A stretch of 64,000 nucleotides of DNA, taken from assembly GCF_001039275.2 (NCBI RefSeq), contig NZ_CP030117.1, positions 4,496,501 to 4,560,500 on the forward strand, in the 5' to 3' direction. Every line of letters starts with the position of its first letter. Position 1 is the first letter of the stretch. Shown here piece by piece: positions 9,847 to 17,722 of the stretch. A program made the position numbers and the translations under genes. Origin of the DNA: Brevibacillus brevis (lineage in GTDB: Bacteria; Bacillota; Bacilli; Brevibacillales; Brevibacillaceae). The notes below the pieces were generated by a model. The model did not search any database, was not told the DNA's origin, and saw only the letters and a program-made list of their open reading frames with translations.

Positions 9847-11087
9847 TTTGTCATATCCTCCTCTTGTCGACATGCGCCTTCCCAGATGATACGTCTGTAG
9901 ATATCCCGATCCGTATCCCCTTCCGTACTAAAGCACAAAACAATGGAATTTTCATTCAAGCCAAGCTGCTCACGCTGTTGATGATACATGGGCTTGCTCA
10001 TTAAGGCAGCGAGTAGTCCTACCCCGACTGCTCCACTTTCCCCGCTCACAATGGAAGGGTCGGTTCCAGTCGGTGCCGCAAGTATACGCATGCCGTTTGC
10101 CGCCACGTAATCGGCACAGCTGACGAAGAAGTCTGCATGCTCCCGCAAGATTTCCCATGCCATCGGATTCGGTTCTCCACATGCCAGACCTGCCATGATG
10201 GTTCCGAGTTCGCCCGAAGCTGCATGTGGTTGCCCGTCATTTTCTTCTGCTGAAAGGACCATGCAATTGGCGCTATGCGGCTCGACGATCACGGTTGTCA
10301 GGTCTTTGTTTGCTTGCGCCGCTACGAAATGTCCCAAGACTGCGGCGGCCATGGAACCGACACCTGCCTGCAAGAACAGGTGTGTCGGCTGTTTGGCGTC
10401 GATGAGAGCTGAGAGTTGTTCCATGGCCTCTGCTGCCATTGTTGTATAGCCCTGCATGATCCACGCGGGAATGGTCGTGAAGCCTTCCCATGCCGTATCT
10501 TGAATCACTTGCCAACCACGTTCTTTGGCCATTTGTTCAGAAAGACGCACGGCTTCATCGTAGTTTCCATTGATGACGTGAGCCTGTGCGCCGGCCTCGC
10601 GTATCGCATCTACCCGTTGCTGGGCGGAGCCTTTAGGCAAATACACAACGGCATGCTGTCCGAGCGCCTTGGCAGCCCACGCAACTGCCCGTCCGTGATT
10701 GCCATCTGTCGCAGTGACGAAGGTGACTTCTCCGATTCGCTCTCTCATTTCTTGGGAGCACAATGCTTCAAAGGTCATCTCTTCTGTCGATTTCCCCAGC
10801 TTATCGCACAAGAAACGAGCCATCGCGTAAGAAGCTCCCAAAACCTTGAAGGCATTGAGCCCAAATCGTTTGGATTCATCTTTTACCAGGACCTGTCCTA
10901 CTCCCAGCTCATGTGCTAACGCAGGCAATATAACGAGGGGAGTCGGCTCGTAGTTTGCGAGAGATTGGTGAAAAGCTTTGGCAAAACGGGTTTCTTTTTC
11001 GGTCAAATAGGTGGGAATGCGAGAGCTCTCGCTATTTTTTCTCTTATTTTTTACGACGTAGATTGGGGGTTGATGACGTTTTTCCAT
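9843..11087 (-). CDS. dpaL: Diaminopropionate ammonia-lyase
   Basis: PLP enzyme of the fold-type II (threonine dehydratase-like) family that splits 2,3-diaminopropionate into pyruvate and two ammonia. The 414 residues include the PLP-lysine segment GLNAFKVLGASYA, the asparagine loop TATDGNHGRAVAW, and the glycine-rich phosphate loop near QAGVGSMAAAV. ATG at 11087 follows GAGGAGG. It is the first gene after a sigma-54 promoter and is coupled to the M20 deacylase by a 4-base overlap. E. coli YgeX is the best known relative; ygeX is a synonym. Confidence 0.94.
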   Translation of the reverse strand: MEKRHQPPIYVVKNKRKNSESSRIPTYLTEKETRFAKAFHQSLANYEPTPLVILPALAHELGVGQVLVKDESKRFGLNAFKVLGASYAMARFLCDKLGKSTEEMTFEALCSQEMRERIGEVTFVTATDGNHGRAVAWAAKALGQHAVVYLPKGSAQQRVDAIREAGAQAHVINGNYDEAVRLSEQMAKERGWQVIQDTAWEGFTTIPAWIMQGYTTMAAEAMEQLSALIDAKQPTHLFLQAGVGSMAAAVLGHFVAAQANKDLTTVIVEPHSANCMVLSAEENDGQPHAASGELGTIMAGLACGEPNPMAWEILREHADFFVSCADYVAANGMRILAAPTGTDPSIVSGESGAVGVGLLAALMSKPMYHQQREQLGLNENSIVLCFSTEGDTDRDIYRRIIWEGACRQEEDMTK

Positions 11088-11128
11088 CAGATGTGTTCCT
11101 CCTCGGGTGGTTTCATCCTTATTGATAG

Positions 11129-11145
11129 AGCAAGGATCGTGCCAA
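11129..11145 (-). promoter_or_regulatory. Sigma-54 (-24/-12) promoter of dpaL
   Basis: Read minus: TTGGCACGATCCTTGCT, a full match to the -24 (TGGCAC) and -12 (TTGC) elements with the required 10-base GG-to-GC spacing. Predicted transcription start is near 11118, leaving a leader of about 31 bases that ends in a good ribosome site. It fits the sigma-54 activator encoded two genes downstream. Confidence 0.93.
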
Positions 11146-11186
11146 CGGTAATGAGGCGCGGATGGCTTATTGTTTCGGTGGTAACC

Positions 11187-11242
11187 GTATCAAAATGAGA
11201 TTGAATTGTATCAATTTGATACTTTAAGTCTTGTTTTGATAC
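11187..11242. promoter_or_regulatory. Upstream activator sites for the sigma-54 activator
   Basis: Holds a perfect 15-bp palindrome GTATCAATTTGATAC (11208-11222) flanked by GTATCAAAA (11187-11195) and its inverted match TTTTGATAC (11234-11242). The centre is about 95 bases upstream of the predicted start, the normal place for enhancer sites of sigma-54 activators. The most likely ligand is the Fis-type HTH of the 6831-8612 protein; binding is inferred. Confidence 0.75.
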
Positions 11243-11267
11243 TCGCCATACCAACTACTGTGGTGGG

Positions 11268-11469
11268 AGGAAACAGGAGAAAACGCTCCAGCTTCTTGGG
11301 TCACCAGCTAGGGGGATTGACTGTACGTCTCCATGGAAAAAGCGAAACCGCGTCCAAAGTAGGGACTCAGGGATGCTTTTCAGAGGTGGACGCTTAAAGG
11401 CGTGTTTCGCTTTTTCCATTGCGCCTCGGTAGGTGCCCCAAAGATCTTCGCTTATTTCTCCTGTTTCCT
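11268..11469 (+). ncRNA. Structured element, copy A (possible novel RNA or hairpin mobile element)
   Basis: Closed by a perfect 15-bp terminal stem (11268-11282 with 11455-11469). Inside are GGGGGATT (11311) and ACTGTACGTCTCCA (11320-11333). A perfect 16-bp hairpin follows (11333-11348 with 11404-11419), extended by a 7-bp stem (11350-11356 with 11387-11393), with CCAAAG (11354) and CTCAGGGA (11366) toward its tip. GGTAGG (11428) comes after the hairpin. The same blocks and stems, with different paired bases, recur at 59794-60006. No credible reading frame. Strand is set by the shared blocks; transcription is not shown. Confidence 0.65.
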
Positions 11470-11731
11470 TACGAGCGAATGGGTTTTCAAGTGGCTTTTA
11501 AAGATTGAAAACAAACAGTCAGTCCTAGCGACTTTCGAAGTCCAACCTAGCTTCGCAGTGATTTGCGGGCAAAAGAAATACAACGTGCTCACCGCTACGT
11601 AGCGGCTACCCCTTTTGCATTTCCCCGCAAATTACTGCGGAGCGGTCAGTCCCCACATCCTAGCAGGACGTAGCCCGGAGCGTAGACTGGAAATATTCTT
11701 CTCTCCACCGCGGCCCCGTTAACAAGAATAA
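11470..11731 (-). other. Gene-free interval with a second long inverted repeat (possible degenerate copy C)
   Basis: No gene is supported. A 16-bp stem (11554-11569 with 11624-11639, one wobble) encloses a 7-bp stem GCAAAAG / CTTTTGC (11569-11575 with 11612-11618) and a 14-bp palindrome (11592-11605). Read minus, the flanks GGGGACTGACCGCTCC and AGGTTGGACTTCGAAAGTC resemble the blocks of copies A and B, so this may be an inverted, diverged copy. GACTTTCGAAGTC at 11530-11542 is a further small palindrome. Confidence 0.4.
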
Positions 11732-11756
11732 CCACCTGCATAACTCTCACAGGTGG
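11732..11756 (-). terminator. Probable terminator after the VOC gene
   Basis: Perfect 7-bp stem CCACCTG / CAGGTGG; read minus it is followed by a moderately T-rich tract (TTATTCTTGTT). It lies 22 bases past the stop at 11779. Confidence 0.55.
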
Positions 11757-11778
11757 CATCATGAGCGATAGAAGAACT

Positions 11779-12192
11779 CTATGCGTTATTCTCTTCATCC
11801 TCAGCGGAAGGCCATCCACCCCATAGGTGGTTCACATGCCCATCTGGATCACGAAATCTAAAGCTGTAACCTCCGCCTCGCTTATACGTCATTTCACTTA
11901 CTTCGATTCCTTTGCTTTTTAACTCCTCATAAACCTCATGGATTTGGTCTACCTGCAAGGAGATGATTGGCTGGGCTTGTCCTGACATATCAGTAAAGTC
12001 CAAACGCGGAACTTCTGGACAACGAATGAGCCCGAGACCTACTCCGCCTACGTTCAACCAAGCCTCATTGTCTCCGGGTGAAAATTCAAAAGTAAACGGA
12101 ATGCCGAGTACATCGCGGTACCACTTTACGGATACCTCCAAGTTTTTGACAGGCAGCTGTACAACCGCAAAATTACGCACATGGATACTCAT
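11779..12192 (-). CDS. VOC (glyoxalase/bleomycin-resistance) superfamily protein
   Basis: 137 residues from the ATG at 12192, which follows AAAGGAG; the longer open frame lacks a ribosome site. Typical VOC features are present: a start FAVVQLPVKNLEVSVKWY, FRDVLGIPF-like strand, and the C-terminal FRFRDPDGHVNHLWGGW. The fold supports metal-dependent lyases, dioxygenases and drug-binding proteins, and the substrate cannot be read from sequence. It follows the ECF sigma gene by 77 bases on the same strand, and that sigma factor ends in a similar motif. Confidence 0.85.
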   Translation of the reverse strand: MSIHVRNFAVVQLPVKNLEVSVKWYRDVLGIPFTFEFSPGDNEAWLNVGGVGLGLIRCPEVPRLDFTDMSGQAQPIISLQVDQIHEVYEELKSKGIEVSEMTYKRGGGYSFRFRDPDGHVNHLWGGWPSAEDEENNA

Positions 12193-12269
12193 TTGTGTTC
12201 GCTCCTTTATTTCAAATATGTACTTTACCCTCATGAACGAAAGAAAAGAACAAAAAGAAACGGGTACCT

Positions 12270-13022
12270 CTACCATTTCTGAAAAAAATGCAGCAAATGT
12301 CCATCCGGGTCACGAACAGCAAAGAAAAGGCGATCGCCTGCTACCGAAACCTTTTCCACGCTCACGCCCTGTTCGGCGAGGCGCAGATACGTTTGACAAA
12401 TCGCATAAGCATCCCCCGCACGAAAGGCAGCCAAAAATTGCTCGAACCCTTCTTTTGATACAAATCCGGACGAATCACGACGTCCAGCTTTGTCGATTTT
12501 CTTTTTGCTGGATGGGCTTTCATCCTGTCTGGATTGCTCAGCCAACACGAGCAAGCGCTGGCGAGCCCTCTTCACCCCTTCTTTCACTGCCCCTACTGTC
12601 GTATGTAGCAATGTGGCTGTTTCCTGCGCCGTAAACGAAAAAATGTCCATCATGAGAATCAGCACCATCTGTCTGGCATTTAGACGATTAGCCAGTTGCT
12701 CGAACATCTCTCTCTGCACAAACGTATCGGATACAGTGGATTGATGCAGATAGTTCGCTTCATCAAACAGGACGGGATGCTCATTCGCCTTTACTTTTCG
12801 GCAATGATCGATCCAAGCATTCGTGGCAATTTGCCTCAAAAATGCCTTGGTTAGTTCTCTGTCTGGAGCCTTCTGTAGGGAACGATACACCTTCGTCAAT
12901 GTTTCTTGCAGGAGATCCTGCGCATCCCAGTCGTTTTTCGTGAGGGACAAGCAATGCTTTTGGATATCCGCAAGAAAAGGTTTTACACGCAAAAAGGAAG
13001 CCTCATCCTCATCCGCCCCCAT
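12270..13022 (-). CDS. ECF-type sigma factor with VOC-like C-terminal tail
   Basis: 250 residues, longer than the usual 160-190 of ECF factors. Region 2 lies at about 25-95 (WDAQDLLQETLTKVYRSL; LRQIATNAWIDHCRK) and region 4 at about 115-165 (LILMMDIFSFTAQETATLLH; VGAVKEGVKRARQRL). A charged linker rich in Ser/Lys follows, then a tail ending LFFAVRDPDGHLLHFFQKW, which matches the C-terminal half of VOC proteins, including the gene next door. GGAGGG precedes the ATG. No anti-sigma gene is adjacent. It could respond to a ligand through the tail, as other ECF factors with C-terminal extensions do; this is inferred. Confidence 0.85.
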   Translation of the reverse strand: MGADEDEASFLRVKPFLADIQKHCLSLTKNDWDAQDLLQETLTKVYRSLQKAPDRELTKAFLRQIATNAWIDHCRKVKANEHPVLFDEANYLHQSTVSDTFVQREMFEQLANRLNARQMVLILMMDIFSFTAQETATLLHTTVGAVKEGVKRARQRLLVLAEQSRQDESPSSKKKIDKAGRRDSSGFVSKEGFEQFLAAFRAGDAYAICQTYLRLAEQGVSVEKVSVAGDRLFFAVRDPDGHLLHFFQKW

Positions 13023-13110
13023 ACGATCCCTCCGAAACTTTTTCGACTATTCATACTTATTTTCAAAAAAATAAAGAACGCTGTCAACAAAGACCATGTA
13101 AAAATAGGAA

Positions 13111-13153
13111 AGCGACCGTCCAGAACGGATTTTTCCCGCTCAGGACAGTCGCT
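13111..13153 (-). terminator. Probable terminator at the end of the rRNA methyltransferase gene
   Basis: Inverted repeat AGCGAC-C-GTCC / GGAC-A-GTCGCT (10 pairs, one mismatch) with a 23-base loop, just after the stop at 13157; read minus it is followed by TTTCCTATTTTT. Confidence 0.55.
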
Positions 13154-13156
13154 GCT

Positions 13157-14014
13157 TTATTTCCTGCCAATCAACACAACCAAGTCTATCGTCATGTCCA
13201 CTCCTGCCAAGTCAGACACCCGGCTCAACTGCTCAGGTGTCGCCCCCCACGCCAACGGAGTCATCTGGAGCAAAGAGGAAAGATTTCCTTCATCCAGTCG
13301 GAACTGATACTGAACCCGTTCCTTGCCGATTAGCTGGAAGCTGGCTTTGAAGTGCTCGATCGTACGATGATTCGCATATTTTGTTTTGGGTGACTCTTGA
13401 TACAAGACTTCTCGTAGCTCTCGCAAATAGTTGGCCTCTGGAATGACTTTGATCATTCGTCCATCATCAGCCAGGAGTCTATGAAACTCATCCGTATTGG
13501 ACGGAGATAACAGATTTAAAATGGAGTGGAACTGTCTGTCGGCAAACGGCGCCTTCGTCAAATCACCGACGCACCAAACTACTTCTGGATCGTTCTTTGC
13601 CGCAAGCATAACTCCCTCTTTCGCGAGATCGACACCCACTCCGATAAAGGAGGCTCCGCTTGTTTGCATCACCCTCTGCCGAACCTGCGTCAGATGATAG
13701 CCCTCGCCACATCCTGCATCCAGTACGTACATCCGGCTTTCCTCAGGTTCTGTCGTGTGCAGGATGACTTCACTCAACACGTCATACAATGGATCAAAAA
13801 AACCTTGCTCCATTATCGCCCTTCTCGCTGCAAACAATTGCCTGTCATACTTTGTTTTGTAGGTTCGCGCAGCCAAGTGAACATAGCCGTGCTTGGATAA
13901 ATCAAAGCAATGATGATTATTGCATACCAAGCTGGTTGCAGGTACGTTTTGCATAGCCGCCTGGCAAATTGGACAACGAAAAATCCCCACATGCTGGGAG
14001 ATAGCTGTAGACAT
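13157..14014 (-). CDS. 23S rRNA (guanine-N1)-methyltransferase, RlmA-like
   Basis: About 285 residues from the ATG at 14014, seven codons inside the open frame and preceded by GGGGTG. The N-terminus carries the RlmA zinc site (FRCPICQAAM, then CNNHHCFDLSKHGYVHL). The SAM-binding motif I is LDAGCGEGYHL, and a conserved LLSPSNTDEFHR segment lies where the catalytic loop is expected. Family members methylate G745 or G748 of 23S rRNA, and some confer resistance to macrolides. Which position is modified cannot be decided here. It stands alone between two operons. Confidence 0.88.
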   Translation of the reverse strand: MSTAISQHVGIFRCPICQAAMQNVPATSLVCNNHHCFDLSKHGYVHLAARTYKTKYDRQLFAARRAIMEQGFFDPLYDVLSEVILHTTEPEESRMYVLDAGCGEGYHLTQVRQRVMQTSGASFIGVGVDLAKEGVMLAAKNDPEVVWCVGDLTKAPFADRQFHSILNLLSPSNTDEFHRLLADDGRMIKVIPEANYLRELREVLYQESPKTKYANHRTIEHFKASFQLIGKERVQYQFRLDEGNLSSLLQMTPLAWGATPEQLSRVSDLAGVDMTIDLVVLIGRK

Positions 14015-14035
14015 CAAAAAAAGCACCCCATTCAT

Positions 14036-14325
14036 TCGTATTTCGGTGAATGAAAAAAGGCACAGTCAAATAAACCCCAAGCATTTTCAAAAAAATGCGG
14101 GATTACGTTGATCTGTACCTCACATTACCGAAGACGAATGAACTGGATGATCATGGTCTGTAACACTCCTGCTTTTTGATGAAGTCGGCATCACGTGGAC
14201 GCTCAACTACAATTGTAGCACATTTCAGCAATCTACAGGGAGGATACAATAGGGGGCAGGTTCGCAGTCTTTGTCATGTTTTTAGCTTCCCTGCCCATTC
14301 CCGCTCCAAAAGGAATTTTTTGCCC
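14036..14325. other. Intergenic stretch with two minor palindromes
   Basis: No gene is supported. It holds CTACAATTGTAG (14207-14218), whose core fits the TACA-NN-TGTA pattern of BlaI/CopY-type operators, and GGGCAGG / CCTGCCC (14254-14260 with 14290-14296), which could be a weak terminator for the polysaccharide operon ending at 14326. Nothing else stands out. Confidence 0.3.
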
Positions 14326-15285
14326 TCACTCCAGTAGCATGACCTCATCGTATTTCATCAGAATGCTACCTTCCTTGTACTCCCCCACTTTTGGCATATT
14401 CACCAGACCCTTTATGTTTTGGAGAAGCGCACACACACTGTTCACTCCGCTTTCGTGAGCATGCGGATACCCGCCGCCAAAACGGGGATTGATCTCCGAC
14501 ACAACGTACTGATCTCCCACCAAAAAACAATCGATGTCAATAGGCCCACGCGGCTCTAGGACACGAATGAGTTCCTTCGCTAATGACAGCAAACGCGGAT
14601 CTTTTACCGCGAGGGAGCGATCCGTCTCCCCTGCCCGCATTCGCAGCTTTTTGCGGGTAAAAAGTGTCACCAGCTCCCCCGAGATCAAATCCACATAGCC
14701 ATCCACTCCGTACTCCTCTGCCTGTAAGAACGGTTGAATGACGACATCCTCCGTTTTTTCCATGAGCACGGACAATTCTTGATCATTCTCCACACGTGTG
14801 ATACCCAAACTGGCACTTCCATACCGTGGCTTGACGATTAATGGATACGTAATCTGCCCTGCCAAAAGTGCTGCTTGTACCTCGTCCATTTTTGTAAAAG
14901 TGGGAATGGCGGGAATCTGGTGCGCGGACAAAAAATCATACGTAGCCAGCTTATCCAGGCACATCTCGATTACATCCCGGCTGGACACGATCACCTCGAT
15001 GCCCTGCATGTAGAAACGATCCGCATGCGCAGCCAACAGTGTTAGCTCTGGGTCTATTAAAGAGAGGATTGCCTTGATCTCGTACCGTTGGCACATTTGC
15101 AGCAGGGCATCGAGATAACCAGGATCATCGATACGCGGCACCTGCTCATGATGATGGGCAGCGTACAGGGCCGGGGCCGTCAGATCGCAGTCGACTGCTA
15201 TGATTTTGCCAGTGTCACCCCATTCGCGTACAAAATAGTGGAGCAGCTTGACTCGTCTGCCTACACTAGTCACAAGTACGTTCAT
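14326..15285 (-). CDS. ATP-grasp family ligase (CarB/PylC-like), end of polysaccharide operon
   Basis: 319 residues. A Rossmann-like pre-ATP-grasp domain (MNVLVTSVGRRVKLLHYF) is followed by an ATP-grasp core with YPLIVKPRYGSASLGI (phosphate loop), IQPFLQAEEYGVDGY and the metal-binding end SEINPRFGGGYP. Such enzymes join a carboxylate to an amine through an acyl phosphate. Its ATG directly abuts the upstream stop (TGA ATG), so it is translated with the PLP decarboxylase gene. As last gene of the operon it may attach an amino acid or amine to a sugar or carrier; this is inferred. Confidence 0.85.
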   Translation of the reverse strand: MNVLVTSVGRRVKLLHYFVREWGDTGKIIAVDCDLTAPALYAAHHHEQVPRIDDPGYLDALLQMCQRYEIKAILSLIDPELTLLAAHADRFYMQGIEVIVSSRDVIEMCLDKLATYDFLSAHQIPAIPTFTKMDEVQAALLAGQITYPLIVKPRYGSASLGITRVENDQELSVLMEKTEDVVIQPFLQAEEYGVDGYVDLISGELVTLFTRKKLRMRAGETDRSLAVKDPRLLSLAKELIRVLEPRGPIDIDCFLVGDQYVVSEINPRFGGGYPHAHESGVNSVCALLQNIKGLVNMPKVGEYKEGSILMKYDEVMLLE

Positions 15286-16557
15286 TCAGTTCATTACCCC
15301 CTGCTTGTCAACCTGAAAACAATAAACCGATTCGGGAATGAATTGTTGGAGAGTCTCTTTTCCCCTCACAACGACCGCTTCCTTTCCGTCGATAGCGAGA
15401 ACCGGCGGCCTCTCGCGAATAAATGGTGGATTAAAGACGAGCGTATACGCCCCTACGTGTCCGAAGACAAAATAATCCCCGATATCAGGCAATGGCCCCG
15501 TGTAGCCTTGAAGCAAATAATCTTTTTCCATGCATGTATACCCGACGACATGGTAGCTCGCTTCGGCAACCGACTTGCGGTTGCACACAAGTCGGGCTGG
15601 CAATAGGTGCGCGTGCATCGTCGGCTTAACATTGTGAATGCTTCCATCCACGAGAACAAACCGCTCTCCTCTGTTTTCTTTTACATCGATGACTTGGCAA
15701 ACGAAATCAAGGGCATCTGCCACGAGTGAAATACCTGGCTCCAGAATCAGCAGCGGCGCATGATCCAGCTCTGCCAGCTCCTCCTTCACGACAGACGTAA
15801 TCGCTTCGGCGTACTCTTCAAAGGTGGGTACAGCCGTCATCCCGAACGTGGTCGGGAGCTCGCCATAGAATCCGCCTCCAATATCGATAAAAGCAAGCCG
15901 CTCGCCCAAATGCTCCTTCCCCAATCGGCATAGATGGCGCGTAATTTGGCGATACACACCCACACTGCGATTGGTGGAAAAGTGTCCATGTAACCCGACT
16001 ACATGCACATTCGGGACGACAGCCAACTGGCTCAGGGCTTTTTCCAAATTGCCGTTTTCGACGCAAAAACCAAATCGGCTGACCTCGTACCCATTTTGCA
16101 GAGGACTCACTCCACCCCTGGCCAAATCCACATTAATCCGCAGCCCGATCCGAAACGTATGCTCGGGATACTGCTTGGCATAGGCCACCACCCACGGTAT
16201 TTCCGAAAAAGAATCCAGATTGATCAGGCTCCCCTGCTCCAAGGCAAGGAAAATGTCCTCTTCCGTTTTGAGCGGGCCGTTAAAAATGATCGACGCAGGA
16301 TCGACGCCGAGTTTTCGTGCCAATTCGTACTCCATTCGCGAAACGACTTCTGCATGCGCCCCTAACTGATGCAGCTTTTGGCATAAAAACGGCAAGTAAT
16401 TGGTCTTATACGAATACGCCACGATTACATGCTCATAGCGTCGAGTAAAAGCCCGTTGGAAACGACGATAGTTCTCGGCGAGCTTTACTGTGTCCAGTAC
16501 GTAAAAAGAAGACAAGCAGAGACTGCGCCATTTTTCTATCTGCTCATAACTATACAT
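15286..16557 (-). CDS. Fold-type III PLP-dependent decarboxylase (DAP/ornithine decarboxylase-like)
   Basis: 423 residues of the alanine racemase/DAP decarboxylase fold. The PLP lysine is in VAYSYKTNYLPF, the glycine loop in IDIGGGFYGE, the HGH motif in VGLHGHFSTNR and the catalytic cysteine in VGYTCMEKDYL. LVDGSIHNVKP replaces the more usual LVDAG form. It overlaps the aminotransferase gene by 8 bases and abuts the ATP-grasp gene. It probably decarboxylates a diamino acid or amino-acid conjugate used to decorate the polysaccharide, rather than serving lysine synthesis, given the operon. Substrate unknown. Confidence 0.85.
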   Translation of the reverse strand: MYSYEQIEKWRSLCLSSFYVLDTVKLAENYRRFQRAFTRRYEHVIVAYSYKTNYLPFLCQKLHQLGAHAEVVSRMEYELARKLGVDPASIIFNGPLKTEEDIFLALEQGSLINLDSFSEIPWVVAYAKQYPEHTFRIGLRINVDLARGGVSPLQNGYEVSRFGFCVENGNLEKALSQLAVVPNVHVVGLHGHFSTNRSVGVYRQITRHLCRLGKEHLGERLAFIDIGGGFYGELPTTFGMTAVPTFEEYAEAITSVVKEELAELDHAPLLILEPGISLVADALDFVCQVIDVKENRGERFVLVDGSIHNVKPTMHAHLLPARLVCNRKSVAEASYHVVGYTCMEKDYLLQGYTGPLPDIGDYFVFGHVGAYTLVFNPPFIRERPPVLAIDGKEAVVVRGKETLQQFIPESVYCFQVDKQGVMN

Positions 16558-17722
16558 GGCGCACCCCCTGTTGCTGGTTCAGGAGGCAATTCGTGATAAC
16601 ACCGATGACTCGCTCCTGCTGTTCAGCGATCAAGCTGGAACCGGACGGCAAGCAAACACCTTGGGCAAATAGCCGATCGGATACACTCTCATCGGGCTGG
16701 TGCGGATAATATTGGCACTGCGCGAACAACGGTTGCAGATGCATCGGCTTCCACACGGGACGGGCTTCGATATTTTCTTTGCCCAGTGCATCGATCAGTT
16801 GTGCAGCAGAGAGTGTTGTGTCGGCTGGATTCAGTGTCAGCACGGTCAGCCATCTGGTGGATCGCCCTGTCGCCGGCTCAGGCATGAACGAAATACCAGG
16901 CAATGGTCCAAGGGCTTGTTCATAACGCTTGTAAATCCCTCGCCTCGCCTCGATTCGCTCCTCCAAAACGCGTAGCTGCCCCCGGCCAATTGCCGCCAGT
17001 ACGTTGCTCAATCGATAATTGTAGCCCATCTCTTCATGCTGGTAATGCCTGGCTGGCTCCTTCGCCTGCGTTGACCAGAAGCGTGCCTTTTCGATCGTCT
17101 CAACGTCATCGGAGACGAGCATTCCACCACCTGAAGTCGTCATGATTTTATTGCCATTAAACGAAAAGGTCCCAACATGCCCAAAGGCACCGCTCATTCT
17201 CCCTTTGTATACAGCCCCTAACGATTCTGCCGCATCCTCCACCACGCGCACCCCATACTGCTCACAAAGCGCCATCAACGGCCCCATATCTGCGCTCTGC
17301 CCATATAAATTGACGATGACGACCGCCTTGGGCAACTTGTCCGCTGCTGCCGCTTCCCGCAGGGCTCGCTCTAATGCCAGCGGAGACATATTCCAAGACC
17401 CTTCCTCGGAATCAATGAATACTGGAGTCGCTCCCTGATACAGAATCGGATTGGCACTGGCGACGAAGGTGAAGCTGGAGCAGAACACCGTATCACCCGG
17501 AGCGACGCCTGCTAGCCTTAGCCCGAGATGGATAGCAGCTGTACCAGAGGACACAGCCAGTGCAGCTTTTACGCCCACATACTGGGCAATCTCTCGCTCA
17601 AAAGCATCGACGTGTTCCCCCAACGGTGCGATCCAATTGGAGGCAAAGGCGTCTGCCACCAAGTCCCGCTCGTCCTCCCCCATATGTGGCGGTGATAAAA
17701 AGATCCGCTGCTGCGCACTCAT
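16550..17722 (-). CDS. DegT/DnrJ/EryC1/StrS-family sugar aminotransferase (PglE-like)
   Basis: 390 residues; PLP-dependent transfer of an amino group to a keto-sugar nucleotide. The start LSPPHMGEDERDLVADAFASN is typical of PglE-type enzymes; other marks are SSGTAAIHLGLRLAGV, EDAAESLGAVYKG, and the PLP lysine in FSFNGNKIMTTSGGGM. A 4-base ATGA overlap links it to the upstream FemAB-like gene. With the CapD/PglF-like dehydratase earlier in the operon, it should make a UDP-4-amino-4,6-dideoxy sugar (bacillosamine route). The pairing is inferred from co-occurrence. Confidence 0.92.
   Translation of the reverse strand: MSAQQRIFLSPPHMGEDERDLVADAFASNWIAPLGEHVDAFEREIAQYVGVKAALAVSSGTAAIHLGLRLAGVAPGDTVFCSSFTFVASANPILYQGATPVFIDSEEGSWNMSPLALERALREAAAADKLPKAVVIVNLYGQSADMGPLMALCEQYGVRVVEDAAESLGAVYKGRMSGAFGHVGTFSFNGNKIMTTSGGGMLVSDDVETIEKARFWSTQAKEPARHYQHEEMGYNYRLSNVLAAIGRGQLRVLEERIEARRGIYKRYEQALGPLPGISFMPEPATGRSTRWLTVLTLNPADTTLSAAQLIDALGKENIEARPVWKPMHLQPLFAQCQYYPHQPDESVSDRLFAQGVCLPSGSSLIAEQQERVIGVITNCLLNQQQGVRHV

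Noticed and set aside
11206-11602. Two short plus-strand open frames over copy A of the structured element
   Set aside because: They run across perfect stems and have no ribosome site or domain; conservation with copy B is at base-pair level, not protein level.
14207-14218. CTACAATTGTAG as a BlaI/CopY operator
   Set aside because: Core fits TACA-NN-TGTA, but no resistance or copper gene is adjacent and a 12-base palindrome can arise by chance.
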